Shown here piece by piece: positions 34,226 to 46,699 of a DNA stretch of 64,000 nt. Below the pieces are notes generated by a model, which made no database searches, was not told the origin of the DNA, and worked only from the letters and a program-made list of their open reading frames with translations. Source of the stretch: Anniella stebbinsi (taxonomy: Eukaryota; Chordata; Lepidosauria; Squamata; Anniellidae); assembly GCA_029215795.1 (NCBI GenBank), contig JARDYH010000003.1, positions 178,758,382-178,822,381 of the forward strand, read 5' to 3'. Numbering within the stretch: the first letter of the stretch is position 1; each line of letters starts with the position of its first letter. The translations under genes were made by a program, and so were the position numbers.

Positions 34226-34599
34226 TATGGATTTCTCCTGGAGGTTAAGGCTATCAATGGCCCCTAGCCACAGCTGATATATTGCCTCCAGCGTTGGAGG
34301 CAGTATGAAACTCCATGTCTGTTGCTGGTGTGCAGTAGTAAATGGATGCTAAGCTCATCTCCTGCCTGTGGGCTCCCATAAGCATCTGGTTGGCCATTTT
34401 GAGAAACAGAATGCTGACCTAGATAGGCCTTTTGTCTGTTCTAGAATGTTCTTCTTACCTTCTTATGGGCAACTGTGACTGCCTACCCTGTCACCCAACA
34501 TTTAAGCAGTATAGGAGTATCACTTCTTGATATGACAACTATTGGTGTTTTCTTCTAAAGACTATCTCTGGCAAACAGTTTGTCCTTATTTAAGTTAAA

Positions 34600-34698
34600 T
34601 CAGGTTTCCCCAATCTGGTGCCCTCTAGATGCATGCTGGCTGGGAATGATGGGAGTTGCAGCTCAAGGCATCCGAAGGGTACCAGGTTAGGGAAGGCT
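34600..34698. repeat. Palindromic repeat P copy
   Basis: CCCCAATCTGGTGCCCTCTA against GGGTACCAGGTTAGGGAAGG, with GATGGGAGTTGCAGCTC between. Confidence 0.75.
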
Positions 34699-36682
34699 AC
34701 CATGGTAGATGATGATGAAGGCTGCTGAGAGCTGTTCTACACAAGGCATTTATCATGTACTTGCCATTCCCTACTCATAATTGTTAATAGGTTCTTTAGA
34801 CAATGTAATGATCCTCCCATTTCATTTCTGTGTCTAAAGATGAGGTTCTTTTTTTTTAAGAGCAGAGAAAATGCAGTATTTCTATTTAAAAGTGGAAGAA
34901 AATGCTGTTTCCACTTCTATATTTGCACTATTCTACTATGCCACAGTGCCACCTAAAGGTTATGTAGTGGAAAAACAGGAAAGAAAACACTCATCGTGTA
35001 GTACGTGGATCTCAGTTTTGCAATAAATCCAAAGTATATACAATGGATTAAAAGCCTTGTGCAGAGATCCAGGAGAGTTGACAGGGTTGCAATGCCCCTG
35101 TTTTCCTCCTGAAAAATCATCTTGTTTTTGTCTAACAATCTGTTAGGGTAACCAAAGTTGTTTCAGTGCAAAACAAGCCTGGAACCCAGTTTGAAACAGG
35201 TCTACATAAGTGGTGTCATCAAAAAGTATCTGGAATTGCAAAGTTCCCGCTATCAAGCAGACAAGATGCTAATCTGAGTAAACAATTTGAGCAAACAAGC
35301 TTCTAATTGCACTGCACATACAGCTCTCCCTCAAACGCACATATCATTTCTTTTTTTAACAAAACAACCTCTTGCTTCCTTTCCCTCACCCACCATGCCA
35401 CTGCTACTCAGAAGCCTTTTTTCAACCAAGTTTCACTGGGTTACATAATGACATCTAAAAATGGGTGAATTATGCTCCTTGTTCTAGTTTGGAATTAAGA
35501 CCATTCTTGGCCATTGTTTCACTGCTCATTGGAGTTCAAGCAGATGCCCACACCTGATATTCAAATCCCCATGTGTTCATTTCACTCAGTACTAATTGAC
35601 TCGCAGACAGCCATAACATTACCTCTAAAAGAGCAGTGTGCATCATCAAAATTTTGCACGCTCAGCACTCTTGCCTGCTCTGGGTAATGTAACCTTTCTG
35701 GATAGAACAGCAAATCTTTTTTTTTATTTTTTTATATTTTTTTAACAAGTTTGCTTGAGTCTAAGAGTTTATTCACCTAACTATTTTTATATTATTAAGA
35801 GAACACAAGTTAGTCCTTTCATCAAATTCCGGTATGTGGCGTCTTGCGACTGCTTCAGTGGCAATTCACCACATCCTGATTGAACCAAGGGTGCATGTCA
35901 GGTCATTCCCAATAGCATTTTAAAGCATATCTAAACCAAAAAGGTCAGTTTGTGCTGATTTGCTACATGGCTATGCAACTATCCTTACCTGACTTAGGTT
36001 GATGTGCAAATGTACCCCTTTTTGAGAGGGATGAGATTTTGCCACACTGACACTTGCTTTGGTTACATTGAGAATGCACTAATGTAACGTGCTCTACATG
36101 AAGCCATCACTGAAGAGTCTGTGACTAGATAATTTTGGCTGGTCAGAGAGCCTTGTCTCCACATTTGGTCACATCTGGTCATGAGGCTGTGGCTAGAGCT
36201 GTGCACAAGCGGCCTCTCAAAATTCTCCACCATATTTGTAAGCCGTGAAATTGGGGGGACAATTTCATTGAATTTCTCCAGAGAGAGGAGAAATTCTCCT
36301 ACCATTTCTCACAGGTTGGCATCACCATTGGCAAGGGTTGTAGAACAGCTTCTTTCTGTTTTGCCTAAGGTTTTTTTGTTTTGGTTGTTGTTGCTGTTTG
36401 CATTACCACTGCATTGACAGCCTGTCCCCCATTTTGCATCCTTCACAATACCCCATATACCTATCATTATTCCAGGGGATGGGGAAGGGAATGTAGCCAA
36501 CACATACAAAAAAATAATGGTGAAGAGAATTTGGAGAAAAGTCTGCAAACTGTCCTTTTATTTCTAGGGGTTAAGAAAAGAAAAATCTTAGGACATTTCT
36601 GAGAAACATGTATTCTGAGAAATTTTGGCTCAGCTCTAGTTGTCATTCTTCAGAGTTCAGCACTTTCCCTAAGGCCTTCCAA
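34699..36682. other. Unassigned DNA
   Basis: No exon, RNA gene or recognised repeat. A T-rich run lies at 35718-35745. Confidence 0.4.
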
Positions 36683-36810
36683 GGCCCTTTCTACACCATA
36701 GGGGTATAGAGGGAGGGAGGGCGATCCCGGAAGTACCTAATACACACCATTGGCGCACAGAGACCAGCTAGGAGCCATCCCAGGCAAACAGCCTGGTGTA
36801 GAAACGGCTC
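36683..36810. mobile_element. Short MITE, family A
   Basis: Left end GGCCCTTTCTACACCATAGG and right end CCTGGTGTAGAAACGGCTC are inverted repeats. The interior GGAGGGAGGGCGATCCCGGA is shared with 55256-55383. Confidence 0.8.
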
Positions 36811-37560
36811 AAATGTTCCATTTCTGAGGGGTGATTGTGGATACATCTTGTCTCTAATGCAAGTGCTGGCAACACTGCTCTTATAGCATGGGGGGGGGGG
36901 GGCAGAGTTGCATCCAGATCCAGAGAAAGGGTGAAGCTAACACTGTGCCAAAAACTGTTCCCAATTTCCTGAAAAGTTTTCTTCTCCATGAAAGAGGCTT
37001 CCATTTTTCTGCCTCATTCTCAGAGCATTTTATCATTTATTTTGAATGTGTGTTGATGTTGTTGTTGACCTTATCTAATCACTGTGAGGTGGCTGTGGGT
37101 ACTGTCTATATATATTTTTCTTTCTGTTACACATCTCTATATTGCTCTACAGTCCTCCAGACTGCCTGCACTTCTTGGTCTGAAAAGGCCTTATGGGAGG
37201 AATAACTTCATGATGTCCTCCTCTGGATGGGAAGTGCAGGAAGCCAAGGAGGCTCCAGGCTGTCCGAGAGATGACTGTACAATGAAAGACAAGGATAGCC
37301 ATGCACACTCCTCAGCCATCACATAAGTAAAGAACCCTGAATCAAACCCATGAGAATTTCTCCAAAATTTCTTCTTCTTTGAATTTCTTTTTGAAAGTGA
37401 TTTTTTTTTTTATCAAACTGAATGAGAATAGTTGAAATTTTCATTGGAGAAATTTTTGACACAGCACTAGCTGTGACTTCTGGAGTGGAAATATTTCTGG
37501 TCAGTGTGGTTGTAGCAGATTTATTACATGGCTGGGAGATCTTGTGGGTAATGTAGGGAT
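36811..37560. other. Unassigned DNA
   Basis: No gene recognised. A G run lies at about 36889-36902. Confidence 0.35.
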
Positions 37561-37910
37561 GGTGGAGGTTGCCTCTATTAATGCGGCCACTGGGAAGGGA
37601 AGGTACCAACATGCCAGTTGAGAAGGGGGATCAGGTACTTTTTTATACCTCTTCTGTCTTCTGGTAGCCCCTCGCCCACCCCAACTGGGTGACATCTGGT
37701 TCTTCTACCAACTTGTTTTCACATCTTGTGGTGCTGCTATGAAATGACACATTGGATCAGAATAAGATCTCACTCACCAATATAACTGTGGATGAGAGGG
37801 CCAACCTGATGTGTATACCAAAGACCTGGGTAGATAAACAGGGTGGGGAGAGAGTGAGTATCATCCGACCCAGTCACTATTTATCCCAGAGCTCTTCTTT
37901 TATCCCAGGC
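37561..37910 (+). pseudogene. LINE endonuclease fragment
   Basis: A plus-strand frame reads ISLTNITVDERANLMCIPKT then WVDKQGGERVSIIRPSHY. This matches the CR1/L2 endonuclease segment usually ending ADLMCITETW, with the glutamate of ETW replaced (PKTW). Only part of the domain remains and I find no RT next to it. Confidence 0.6.
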
Positions 37911-39210
37911 ATGGACCAGCCACAGAGCTTCTCAATTTCAGCATGAACGCACCCTTATGTGCCTCCAGATCATGCCATTACCCTTACATGGTGGTTGAAG
38001 GTTTGGGATTGAAAGGAACAGGATCACTCCCATTGCTCACAAAAGTATTGTCTGCACACAAGTCCTTGGTACACGCATATAATTACGAATACCAATTGCA
38101 AATTGAACAGATTGTAAAAGAAAATGAAGTTATGTTGGTGTTCTTCGGCAGGACAGTAGCTCCCAATGTAAATGATAGCCAGAGTCTATGGATGTCACAT
38201 TTCCTGCTTTGAATCTCATAAACCTGCCTGAGTGATTTAGTGAAGCTTTGCTGGTATAAATGGTTATTAATAATCTATACACAACAGTGACAGCTGGGTA
38301 TAGTTGCCAAACCAGTTGAGAGCAAGCAAGATTTGTGGTCCACATTCTTCACACGCTTAATAAGAGACAGCTTCTATCCCATTGAGTTTGGCTGCAAGCT
38401 GACTCACCCAAAAGCTGACTCGAGTTTCATCTCTTTCCAAGAGACTGTAGTCCTGGTCCCTTAATTTATGATGGGCTTCAATCAAAGAGCAGAAAGTGGT
38501 GGCAAGATGTAAAAGGAGACAGGAAAGGGGGCATTATTTTCTCTTTCCATATCCCGTAGTTTAAAAAAAAGCCAGTAGAAGAAGGTATTTCCTGTTTCTT
38601 CATGTGTGACATTCACATTTCACTTAAAGAGCATTAGAGTGGCTGATTTGAAAAAGATGTATTTATTTTTCTTCACAACCTGGGGGGTTGAAATGTGGAA
38701 ACGGAATGCAATTCATGACAGCTGTCACTCCGTTTCACTTCCACTTTGCCTTTTGCTCATTTTGCTCATGTGAGCCACAGACAACAGCTTAACAAAATAA
38801 GTAGGTACCAGCAAATGTCTGTTATAATATGTATATTATATGAATGGAGGAAAATGTATAATATGTTATACAATTATAATATATTATAATATGTATGTAT
38901 ACGAATGGAAGAAATTGTAGGCTCGCTTGGACATTACCCACAGTGATGCCAAACCAGTTTATTACAGAAGTTATTCTGAAACACTAAACGACAAGTTCTA
39001 GTCTAGCTGTAAAGTAGTTGCAAAATTTCCTGATAGTAAAACTTGTCAGCAAAACTGACCCAAGCCAACAAGAAGCAAACACAACAACTTTCCAACGTAG
39101 ACAAAGTGAGAAAATATTTATCACAGCACAGATAAAAGTACTAATCCTATTTTTCATTTTCTTTTTGAAGTTTGCCCAGATAAAACACTGAAAACTTAGG
39201 TGCACATATA
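37911..39210. other. Unassigned DNA
   Basis: No gene recognised. The stretch 38590-38790 is repeat-free and has no low-complexity tracts; see findings. An AT-rich tract of ATTATAATAT type lies at 38820-38905. Confidence 0.35.
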
Positions 39211-39401
39211 GGGCCTTTTCAAACAACACACTAAGCCATGGTTAGGCCGCTAACCCTTTTGCAACAAATGGTTAGTGAGCATGTTGAAACCATAGTTATT
39301 TAGCTACCATGGTTAGGAATGGTTCACATGACACGCTAAGCCATAATGTTTAGCTCAAAATGCTTAACTACTATGGCTTAGTGTGTCATTTGAAATGGGT
39401 C
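39211..39401. mobile_element. Foldback MITE family B, copy 1
   Basis: The left end GGGCCTTTTCAAACAACACA and the right end GTGTGTCATTTGAAATGGGTC are inverted repeats. Inside are repeated and inverted TAAGCCATGGTTAG-like blocks. Matches 60686-60899. Confidence 0.8.
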
Positions 39402-42196
39402 ATAATAGGAAAAGTTAAAACAGAGATGGGCAACTTTGGTCTGTCAAGTGGCTTTTTTTGCCCCATGGGCACCCCCCGAAAGACAATAAATAAATAAATA
39501 AATAAATGCTAGTTTGCTGCCAAAATTCAGCTGTAAACTGCTCCACAGTGATACAGAATTAAACATAATCCCTTTTTATTTTTTGCATTGGCATTCTATA
39601 GTGGCTACAGAGTGCTAAGTGGGTCAAATTTATCTTGCAAACAAGGTAAATATGGCCCTTTGGCACTCTTTAGCCGCTATGGACACCACTCTTGAAACAT
39701 TTGTTTTTTATGTTTCAGGGGGCAGCATAAGACCCCTTCGGTAGCATGTTGCCCCCCCTTGTTTAACTGAATTGATGTTTCCATTGAGTCTGGTGTTGTT
39801 TTGTAAAGGAACTTTAAGCACTTCTGTGAAATTCTGTAAAGCCTGCTTTGAAATTTCACAGAGATTTTCATAAAGGAAGCGTAAGAATGCATTTTATTCT
39901 AAAGTGTCTCTTGACTCTATTAGTGAAACACACATAATGAGAAGTGGGGCATTGCCTTTTCAGTCACATCTACATTCTGTAGTGGAAAATCAACATTGTT
40001 GTAAGCAGCATTATTCTGCCAATAAGCACCCTTCCTCCCAGATCATTTAAAGGCAGTGTGGCTGCTTAAGATGGATCAGTGGGGAAACCATCCAGATCAA
40101 GGTGCTCAGGAATGACATGAGCTCGAGGAAACTGCCTAAGAGTTACCTATCAACACTATGCAGGATGACATGGTAGGATGAAGTGTTAGGATTCTGGACT
40201 GTATACCATTTCAGATTGCAGGTACGGTGGGTGTCATATTCTTGAATAATCCTCATGTAAAAAGCTCCCTGCATGTAATTAATCACCAGTGCACCAGAGA
40301 TAAAAGGTTAGCCTTCTCCTCGACATGTGAATTGACTCCATGCAATGCACTTTTTGGGTAGAAAGAAATGACAAATCACGACACCCTCAACCGGCGGTCT
40401 GCAATGGCACAGTCCAGAATCCTATCGCTTACACCCATCAGTGTTGTGGTCCCCATGTAGTGGGCTCTGTAGCTGATTGCAGATCCCCCCTTTCTCCTGC
40501 CCAACCTCTGTATATAGCCTTCTCGATCATTTTAAAATACTGCAGTTTCAAGTGCTATAAAAAACCCAGCATGAATGTGAATGCACCGTTTGACACCAAA
40601 TAGAACGGCTATCAGAACTTTCCTGCAGTATCTTAAATATTCATGGGGCATGAGGGGGGGATGCTGTGCAGTTGTAAGCTACTTCCCTGTGCAGCCATAA
40701 ACTCAAAACCCCTTTTTGATGTTTACATAAGAGGTTGTAAAAGAACGATACATTTTGGGTCAGCGTAGCAAGCAGAGCAGTGCCCAGAGAACTCCGGTCA
40801 GGCAGCTGTCCTTTGAATCTATGAGGAGACAGAGCCCAAGAGAGGCAGAACATTTCATGAGTGATTGAACAGGAAGTTCAGCCTAACTTTTGTACAGGAA
40901 GAATTATGCCAAACAGCAAACTCCTCATACAGAAGCAAAAAAAGAAAGAAAAGAAAAACAACCCAAACCCACACACATTTCAGCGGTCAAGCTTCCAGCG
41001 GCCATGCAATCCTAGGCACATCTACTCAATCTCATTTAAGTCATATTGAGCTTTAGGGGGAAAGGTTAACTCAGCACACGAGTGTCAAGGCAGCCATACC
41101 AAGTATCCCTGCTCCCTGACATTATGTACATTGTGTAACTTCTCCCCTAATGTCCGTGCGTGCAGCGTAAACATCTCTATGGAGGGGCCTTTGTATGTAA
41201 AGCATGGGGAGTTGACCTTCCCTCCCCACCTCACTAGTTCAATGGCATCTGCTCCCTGAGAAGTAGGTGCAGGGTTGCTGCCTTAGTGAAAACCCCCCTC
41301 CTTTCCATGCAGATAGCCAGAGACGTCTGTTATGAATAATAATGAAGTCACTGTATTTAATGCAGATAATTCAGCCTCATGACCCTCATGAGACAGGAGG
41401 GAAAGAAAGGGGAACATAGATGTTTGTGTGCATAAACATCTGTCAGTCACTTTACCAAGCCCCATCAATTTTATTTTTTTAAAGAAAAGATGTACAACTG
41501 CTCCAGGCTTTGCAGGAGCAGAGAAGTTGTTGAAGTCATAAATGCTAGCCAGTCTTAGCCTGCCACATCTGGATTTTCTCTTCCAGCTGTATCAAGTTGC
41601 ATTATATGGAAAAGAACAGCTCGGTCTCTGTAAATGGGCAATAAAATCCTTTCTTTCTTTTCATTTTTTCTTTTTTAAAAGATAAATCTGTAAGTGTCCT
41701 GGGAGCTGGTTTCACCTTATTAGCTGGATACAATAGCTTATTTGGAATTTTGTTTTATTATAATTGGATTGGATCCAAACTGACTTGTGCTTAGAGTAGA
41801 TTCATTGAAATCAACAGGATACATAAGTCACAACTAACTGAAGTCCCATTGATTTCAAAGGGTCTAGTCTTAGCATGATTAAGTCCAGCCCATTGCTGTT
41901 TTATTGTTTTAGATAGTGGGCAGTATCTTATTCAGCACTAGTACTGATTAAATTACATTGTGCTAGTGTAAGCTACTTCTACCACAACACCAGTAGTGTT
42001 TGGTGCTATGATAGGGTTCCCCAGAAAACCCGTCATACCTGTAAATGCTACTGGCTATGTACTAGAAGCAACTTATGCCACGACAATGAAATTTACATTA
42101 GCCCAAGTACTGAATAGGTTACGGCTCAGTATCTTTAATCCTCATTGTTTTCTGCTGGAGATTTTATATCAGTTGAGTAGTGGATTTATACTTCAT

Positions 42197-42228
<32 letters not shown>

Positions 42229-44300
42229 GCATCAACAAATGAAACCCCCACCGCTGCCGTCCTTTTCATTACAGATTAGATAGTACAACTTTTGTTCTTA
42301 GAAAGTAGCAAAATGGTTATTTCACCACCATTTTTTGAGGTGGAAGTGTTGATGCAGCATAGAGTTGTATACTGGAATGGCCCTACCATTAGGTAGAGTG
42401 ACAGCTGCCTTAGGCAGCAAATGCTTGCAGGGGGCAAGGGCAGGGTGAGATTTTGGAGGATAGAATTGTGGGTGCTATGCAGCCTGTCGTGCACATCCTA
42501 AGCTAGCTTGCTATCTTCGGGTGTGGTGGAAGATACACTCCCATAGCAGTGTTGAAGCAATATTCAACCATTGCTTTAGTTGGCTTCTGAATGTGGAATG
42601 GGAGGGGGCACCATTTTATCCTTTGCCTCAGGCAGCCTTGGTTGTATGTATGTTCGGATGACGAAGAAAGAAGTGTCCCCAGATGCATGCAGTTTAATAA
42701 GTCTTTACTCTTTACAACATCAATTCAAGAGCTGAATTTGATTGCTGTATTTACTCGGAGTACTCCAATTCACAGTTTGGGAATTTTGGGGACCATTTCT
42801 TTGATTTGGGGAAGGGCGGCAGGGGCAGCTTTTTCTATTTTTAGATTAAAACATTTTTATTTTATTTTTAGATTAAAATTAATCTACTTTAGATTAAAAT
42901 TCATTTTGTTAGCAGGGCTCAACCTGGCACACATTTGTTCATGTCATGACAGCAGTATTCTAGACAGCAGGGAGGCTGAGGGAAGGAAGAAGAGCCCTTA
43001 TCGCTCATTGCTCCTCCCTAGCAGCATTCCTGAGACAGGAATTTGCAATCAAGGAAAGAAACGCTGTCCTCACTTGCATGACCTGACCATTCCTTTCTAT
43101 TTTAGCTTCCTGGCAAACTCAGGAACTGGGCAGCGGGTGGGTGGGATGACAGCCAGGACAGGATCCTGCAAATAAGGTGAAAATATCCTTTTCGCTAATT
43201 CTCCTCTTAGTAATTCCAACTTCCCAACTGGTCTTGGAAAATTGAGGAATAGAAGGAGAAAAGTGCTTGCTGAGTGGGTGTATTCTAGAACACACACTCT
43301 TAGTTTGCTGGAGGAACTGGTGGATCTATTGCTGGCAACCCAAGCATATGATTAGTGGATGTTGGGCTAAATTCTGGCTCAGGTTTTCAGTTTACTAAGG
43401 GAGCTAACCAAGGGAGGAGCAGATCAGCCAAGCCACTGGGCACAGATAGTGGAACAGCAACAAGTCTGAGAAAGATGGAGAGATCTTCCTTCCTTCTTGC
43501 TTCACTTCAGGCTTCTGGTAATTGATTGTGTCATTTGATTATTAAATGAAATAATCCAAAGTAAGCACGGGTTTGCTTCAGGCTGTACGTATATAAATGC
43601 CATAGTAAGAGGTTGGCGTGCTAGTATTTTATTGACAGACATAGCAATTAGTTTGAGCTAAAACACATATATGCACAGGAAAAAAGCCCACCCAAAAAAC
43701 TGTTTCTACTAAGAACTTACCAAAGTTTTCCCCACTGGGTTAAACAGCTGAGACTTTTGGGATTTCCCTTGTGTTCTTAAAGCAATTTACTTCTCGAAAA
43801 CAAATCCCTTACTTCCTCTTCCAGCAGCGGGGAAATGTTTTATTGCTGCACTGCTAAGTTCTGCAATGGCATGCTGCCACCAAAAAAAAAAAGAGGGGGG
43901 GTCAACAAACATGCAAAACAAACGGTCAACGTGATCATATCAGTAATGTAAAAAATGAGAAGGAGCACCTTAGCAATGACCAGTAGTTTGGTCCAAACAG
44001 TCCCCCCACACCAATCAGTTTCATTTTTGAAATCATCTTTGGTTTGCCACAGTGCAGTTTAGGGCTATGCTGAATGATCCCATTTTAATTGTCAGGCCAA
44101 AATTATAGAGCTTGAAGGCAAAACATTCCCTGAAAATCCCCCCTTATGGTCACCTCTTCCCCAGTTCATTACTGTCAATTTCTACTTTCTCCCCTTGTTT
44201 TGCTGTCATGCTTTTCTAGTTAGTGTGTCTTTTTCCCCTTCCTAGAGTGCTCCCAGGGGTCACATAGTGATGTGGTTTGGCCATGTGGCCACTGAAGGCA
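39402..44300. other. Mostly unassigned DNA with small repeats
   Basis: No gene. (AAAT)n tracts lie at about 39485-39507 and 42198-42229. Diverged pieces of the common squamate repeat containing CCATTGAACTCAATGGG-like sequence appear near 41790-41890. A poly(A) run lies near 43881. Confidence 0.4.
40183..40434. repeat. Foldback repeat
   Basis: GTGTTAGGATTCTGGACTGT on the left is answered by CACAGTCCAGAATCCTATCG on the right, with further GGGTGTC/GACACCC pairing inward. Likely an old MITE. Confidence 0.65.
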
Positions 44301-44450
44301 ACTGAGGTTTTTAAATGTTCTACTGTTTTCAATGTGCTTGTTTTGTTTTTATTGTTGCAGGGTTTTATTGTTGTAAACTGATGTACGCTTGATGGCTTTT
44401 TAGCCGATCAGGTGGTATATAAATGCTAGAAACAAACAAACAAACAAGTC
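44301..44450 (+). mobile_element. LINE/SINE 3' tail
   Basis: TTGTAAACTGATGTACGCTT, CAGGTGGTATATAAATGC and a tail of AAAC repeats form a retroposon 3' end of the CR1/L2 style. No coding part. Confidence 0.5.
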
Positions 44451-44762
44451 AACTGAAAGTGAGGGCAATCCCTCCTGAACTGGTCACATGGGTGATTCCA
44501 ACCAACTGGATCATTGATTTCTCCTACTTTATATGGGTGAACTCTTTTGTTTCCTTTCAATGCAATCTCAGGGTGGGGGTGGAGATAACTAAAAAGCAGG
44601 TGCTTTTGCCAACTTCGAAAGTATTCACGAAAAGAACTTTGGCTCTGCCCTGTAATTGTTTCCATAACTAACTTCAATTTGTCTGTCTCTGATTAACTGC
44701 ACAAACTCCAATTGCTGAAGAACTACTGGTTTGTTTGTTTTTTAGCAGCAGCCAATGCATAG

Positions 44763-44866
44763 TGTGACCGTACTAATTCTCTGGACCTCTGAGCAGCTTT
44801 CAGTACCATCAACCATGGTGTCCTTTTGGATTGTCTGTCTATATGAGTATCTGGGTTCAGGGATAG
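44763..44866 (+). pseudogene. LINE RT motif fragment
   Basis: One plus-strand frame, broken by two stops, reads SLDL then AAFSTINHGVLLDCLSI then VSGF. This is the L2-type RT motif A region (usually LDLSAAFDTIDH). The catalytic aspartate is S here. Only about 35 codons are recognisable. Confidence 0.6.
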
Positions 44867-44869
44867 CAT

Positions 44870-45200
44870 GAAGAATTGGTGCAGGTGGGCACCCACCCAC
44901 ACCCCAGCAAAGGGCCCATGGACAAGACAACCCTCCTTCCACCAGACCTGCTTCTCGTCTCCACCATTGCAACCTCCTTGTTTAACCACCTCCTGCTCTG
45001 GATCAGAAAAAAGTGGTGGTCCGAAGAAGAAGCAGTAGATGCCACTGCTTATTTGCTTATTGTCTCTCTGCCTGGCAAGCCAGCTGGTGGTAGCAATTAT
45101 GGGGAAGAGGAGGAGGAGGAGCTGATGTCAATGTTAGTGAGAAGGTAAACTCACTGAGGAACATGGTCCATTGAGGGTGCTTCAGTCAAGGGCCCACTGA
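44870..45200. repeat. Dispersed repeat E copy
   Basis: Shares GAAGAAGCAGTAGATGCCAC, TTGTCTCTCTGCCTGGCAAG, a GAGGAGGAGGAG run and GTGAGAAGGTAAACTCACTG with 62590-62800. Class unknown. Confidence 0.55.
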
Positions 45201-45645
45201 GGGATGTCAGATCGTTTCATTTCTCCTCACAAATCATACGAGTGTGCCCTATTCCAAAGCCCCAAACACAATCTGAAAATGTTCACAAATGAGTGCAAAC
45301 ATGTGCTTTCATTCAATTTGCACAACTTTCCCAGCTTGATTTCCTAAATGTCTTAATTTATGCCAATTTCCTCTGTAGAATGAATCAACTTGCTTTAGTC
45401 TATGCAGGAAAGATGAGCAAATTAAGAAGGTGGCACAAATTTCATGTTGGACTGCTGCTCGATTTATTCAATTTTCCTGTTTGTGCACAGCCAACAGTGA
45501 TCACAGATACAAACAGGAATCAGACAGGAGATGAGCGGAAAAAATTATTTGCAGAATCCTAACAATCTGAAACATTGCCCGTTCGCCCATTCACCCATTC
45601 CTAGGCCCACCAAACCTGGGGCCTGCAATGTCTGGGGGTTTGCAC

Positions 45646-46332
45646 TAGGGATGTGCATGCCCAAAAATATCGTATTTTATTGTTATTGGAATTTTGGACC
45701 AAAATAATTATCGTCTCTGATAATATTGTAAGTTAATTGTATCATCTTCACGATAATTATCGGAAATCCGATATTTAATTTGCAGCCCCCTTGTGCCCTA
45801 CAGAGCTGATTTTTTAAAAAGGAAAAATGCCTATAACTTCTGTATTTTCAAAGTTACAGGCTTGAAACTTGGTCAAAATGCTTATGGGGTATGCCTAAGT
45901 ATGTGTATGAAATTTGAGATCGATCCCTCCAAACCGTGATTTTATATGAATTTATTAAAGAACGTTTAAGTTCTGACAGATCAGAATGACAGCTCACCAC
46001 GTGAGTTCATTCAGACCTATCAAAAAGTTGCACGATCTTTCATAAATTCATATAAAATCAAAGGTTGGAGGGATCGATCTCAAATTTCATACACATACTT
46101 AGGCATACCCCATAAGCACTGTGACCAGGTTCCAAGCCTCTAACTTTTAAAATATAGAAGTTAGAGGTTTATTTCTATGGAAGTCCGATAATCCAATATA
46201 ATCAGGCTGAAAATTTTCGGATTGGATATTTATCGGAGGTTTTTCTATCGTATTGTCATCATTAATCAGATGTCCGATAACGACCTTGTCGTATCATTAT
46301 TGGACATTTTAACGAAACGATACACATCCCTA
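45646..46332. mobile_element. Intact hAT MITE with 8-bp target duplication
   Basis: GTTTGCAC lies immediately on both sides (45638-45645 and 46333-46340). The ends are TAGGGATGTGCATGCC and GATACACATCCCTA, inverted. The 687-bp interior has no gene but holds a large inner inverted repeat (about 45835-45960 against 46045-46170) with GATCGATCCCTCC and its reverse. hAT elements make 8-bp target duplications, so the class is well supported. Confidence 0.9.
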
Positions 46333-46529
46333 GTTTGCACTCTGGGGATTCCTTTCTTACCTGGCAGATCATTTCCAGGAGGTGCTGCTAGGAGATTGTC
46401 TGTAGTGCCCCATGGCTCTTCTCCTATGGGATCTGGTAGGGTTCTATATTGTCCTTCATGGCATTTAACATCACATGAAACTGCTAAGGGAAGTCATTCA
46501 GATATCTGGAATGAGGTGTCATAAATATT

Positions 46530-46635
46530 AATTGTAATATTATATTTGCTTTTATTATGTATGTTGCCCTGAGAAGTTTGGCTCCAGGGTGACTTATAAA
46601 TGGAATGAATGAATGACATAAATAAATATCATAAA
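46530..46635 (+). mobile_element. LINE/SINE 3' tail
   Basis: TATGTTGCCCTGAGAAGTTT, GGGTGACTTATAAATGGAAT and AATGAATGA repeats form a typical retroposon 3' end. No coding part. Confidence 0.5.
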
Positions 46636-46699
46636 TACATAATAACAATACTGCTGATGGTAAACTCTTATTTGCCAACTCTAGTTAAAGTGAGCAGTA

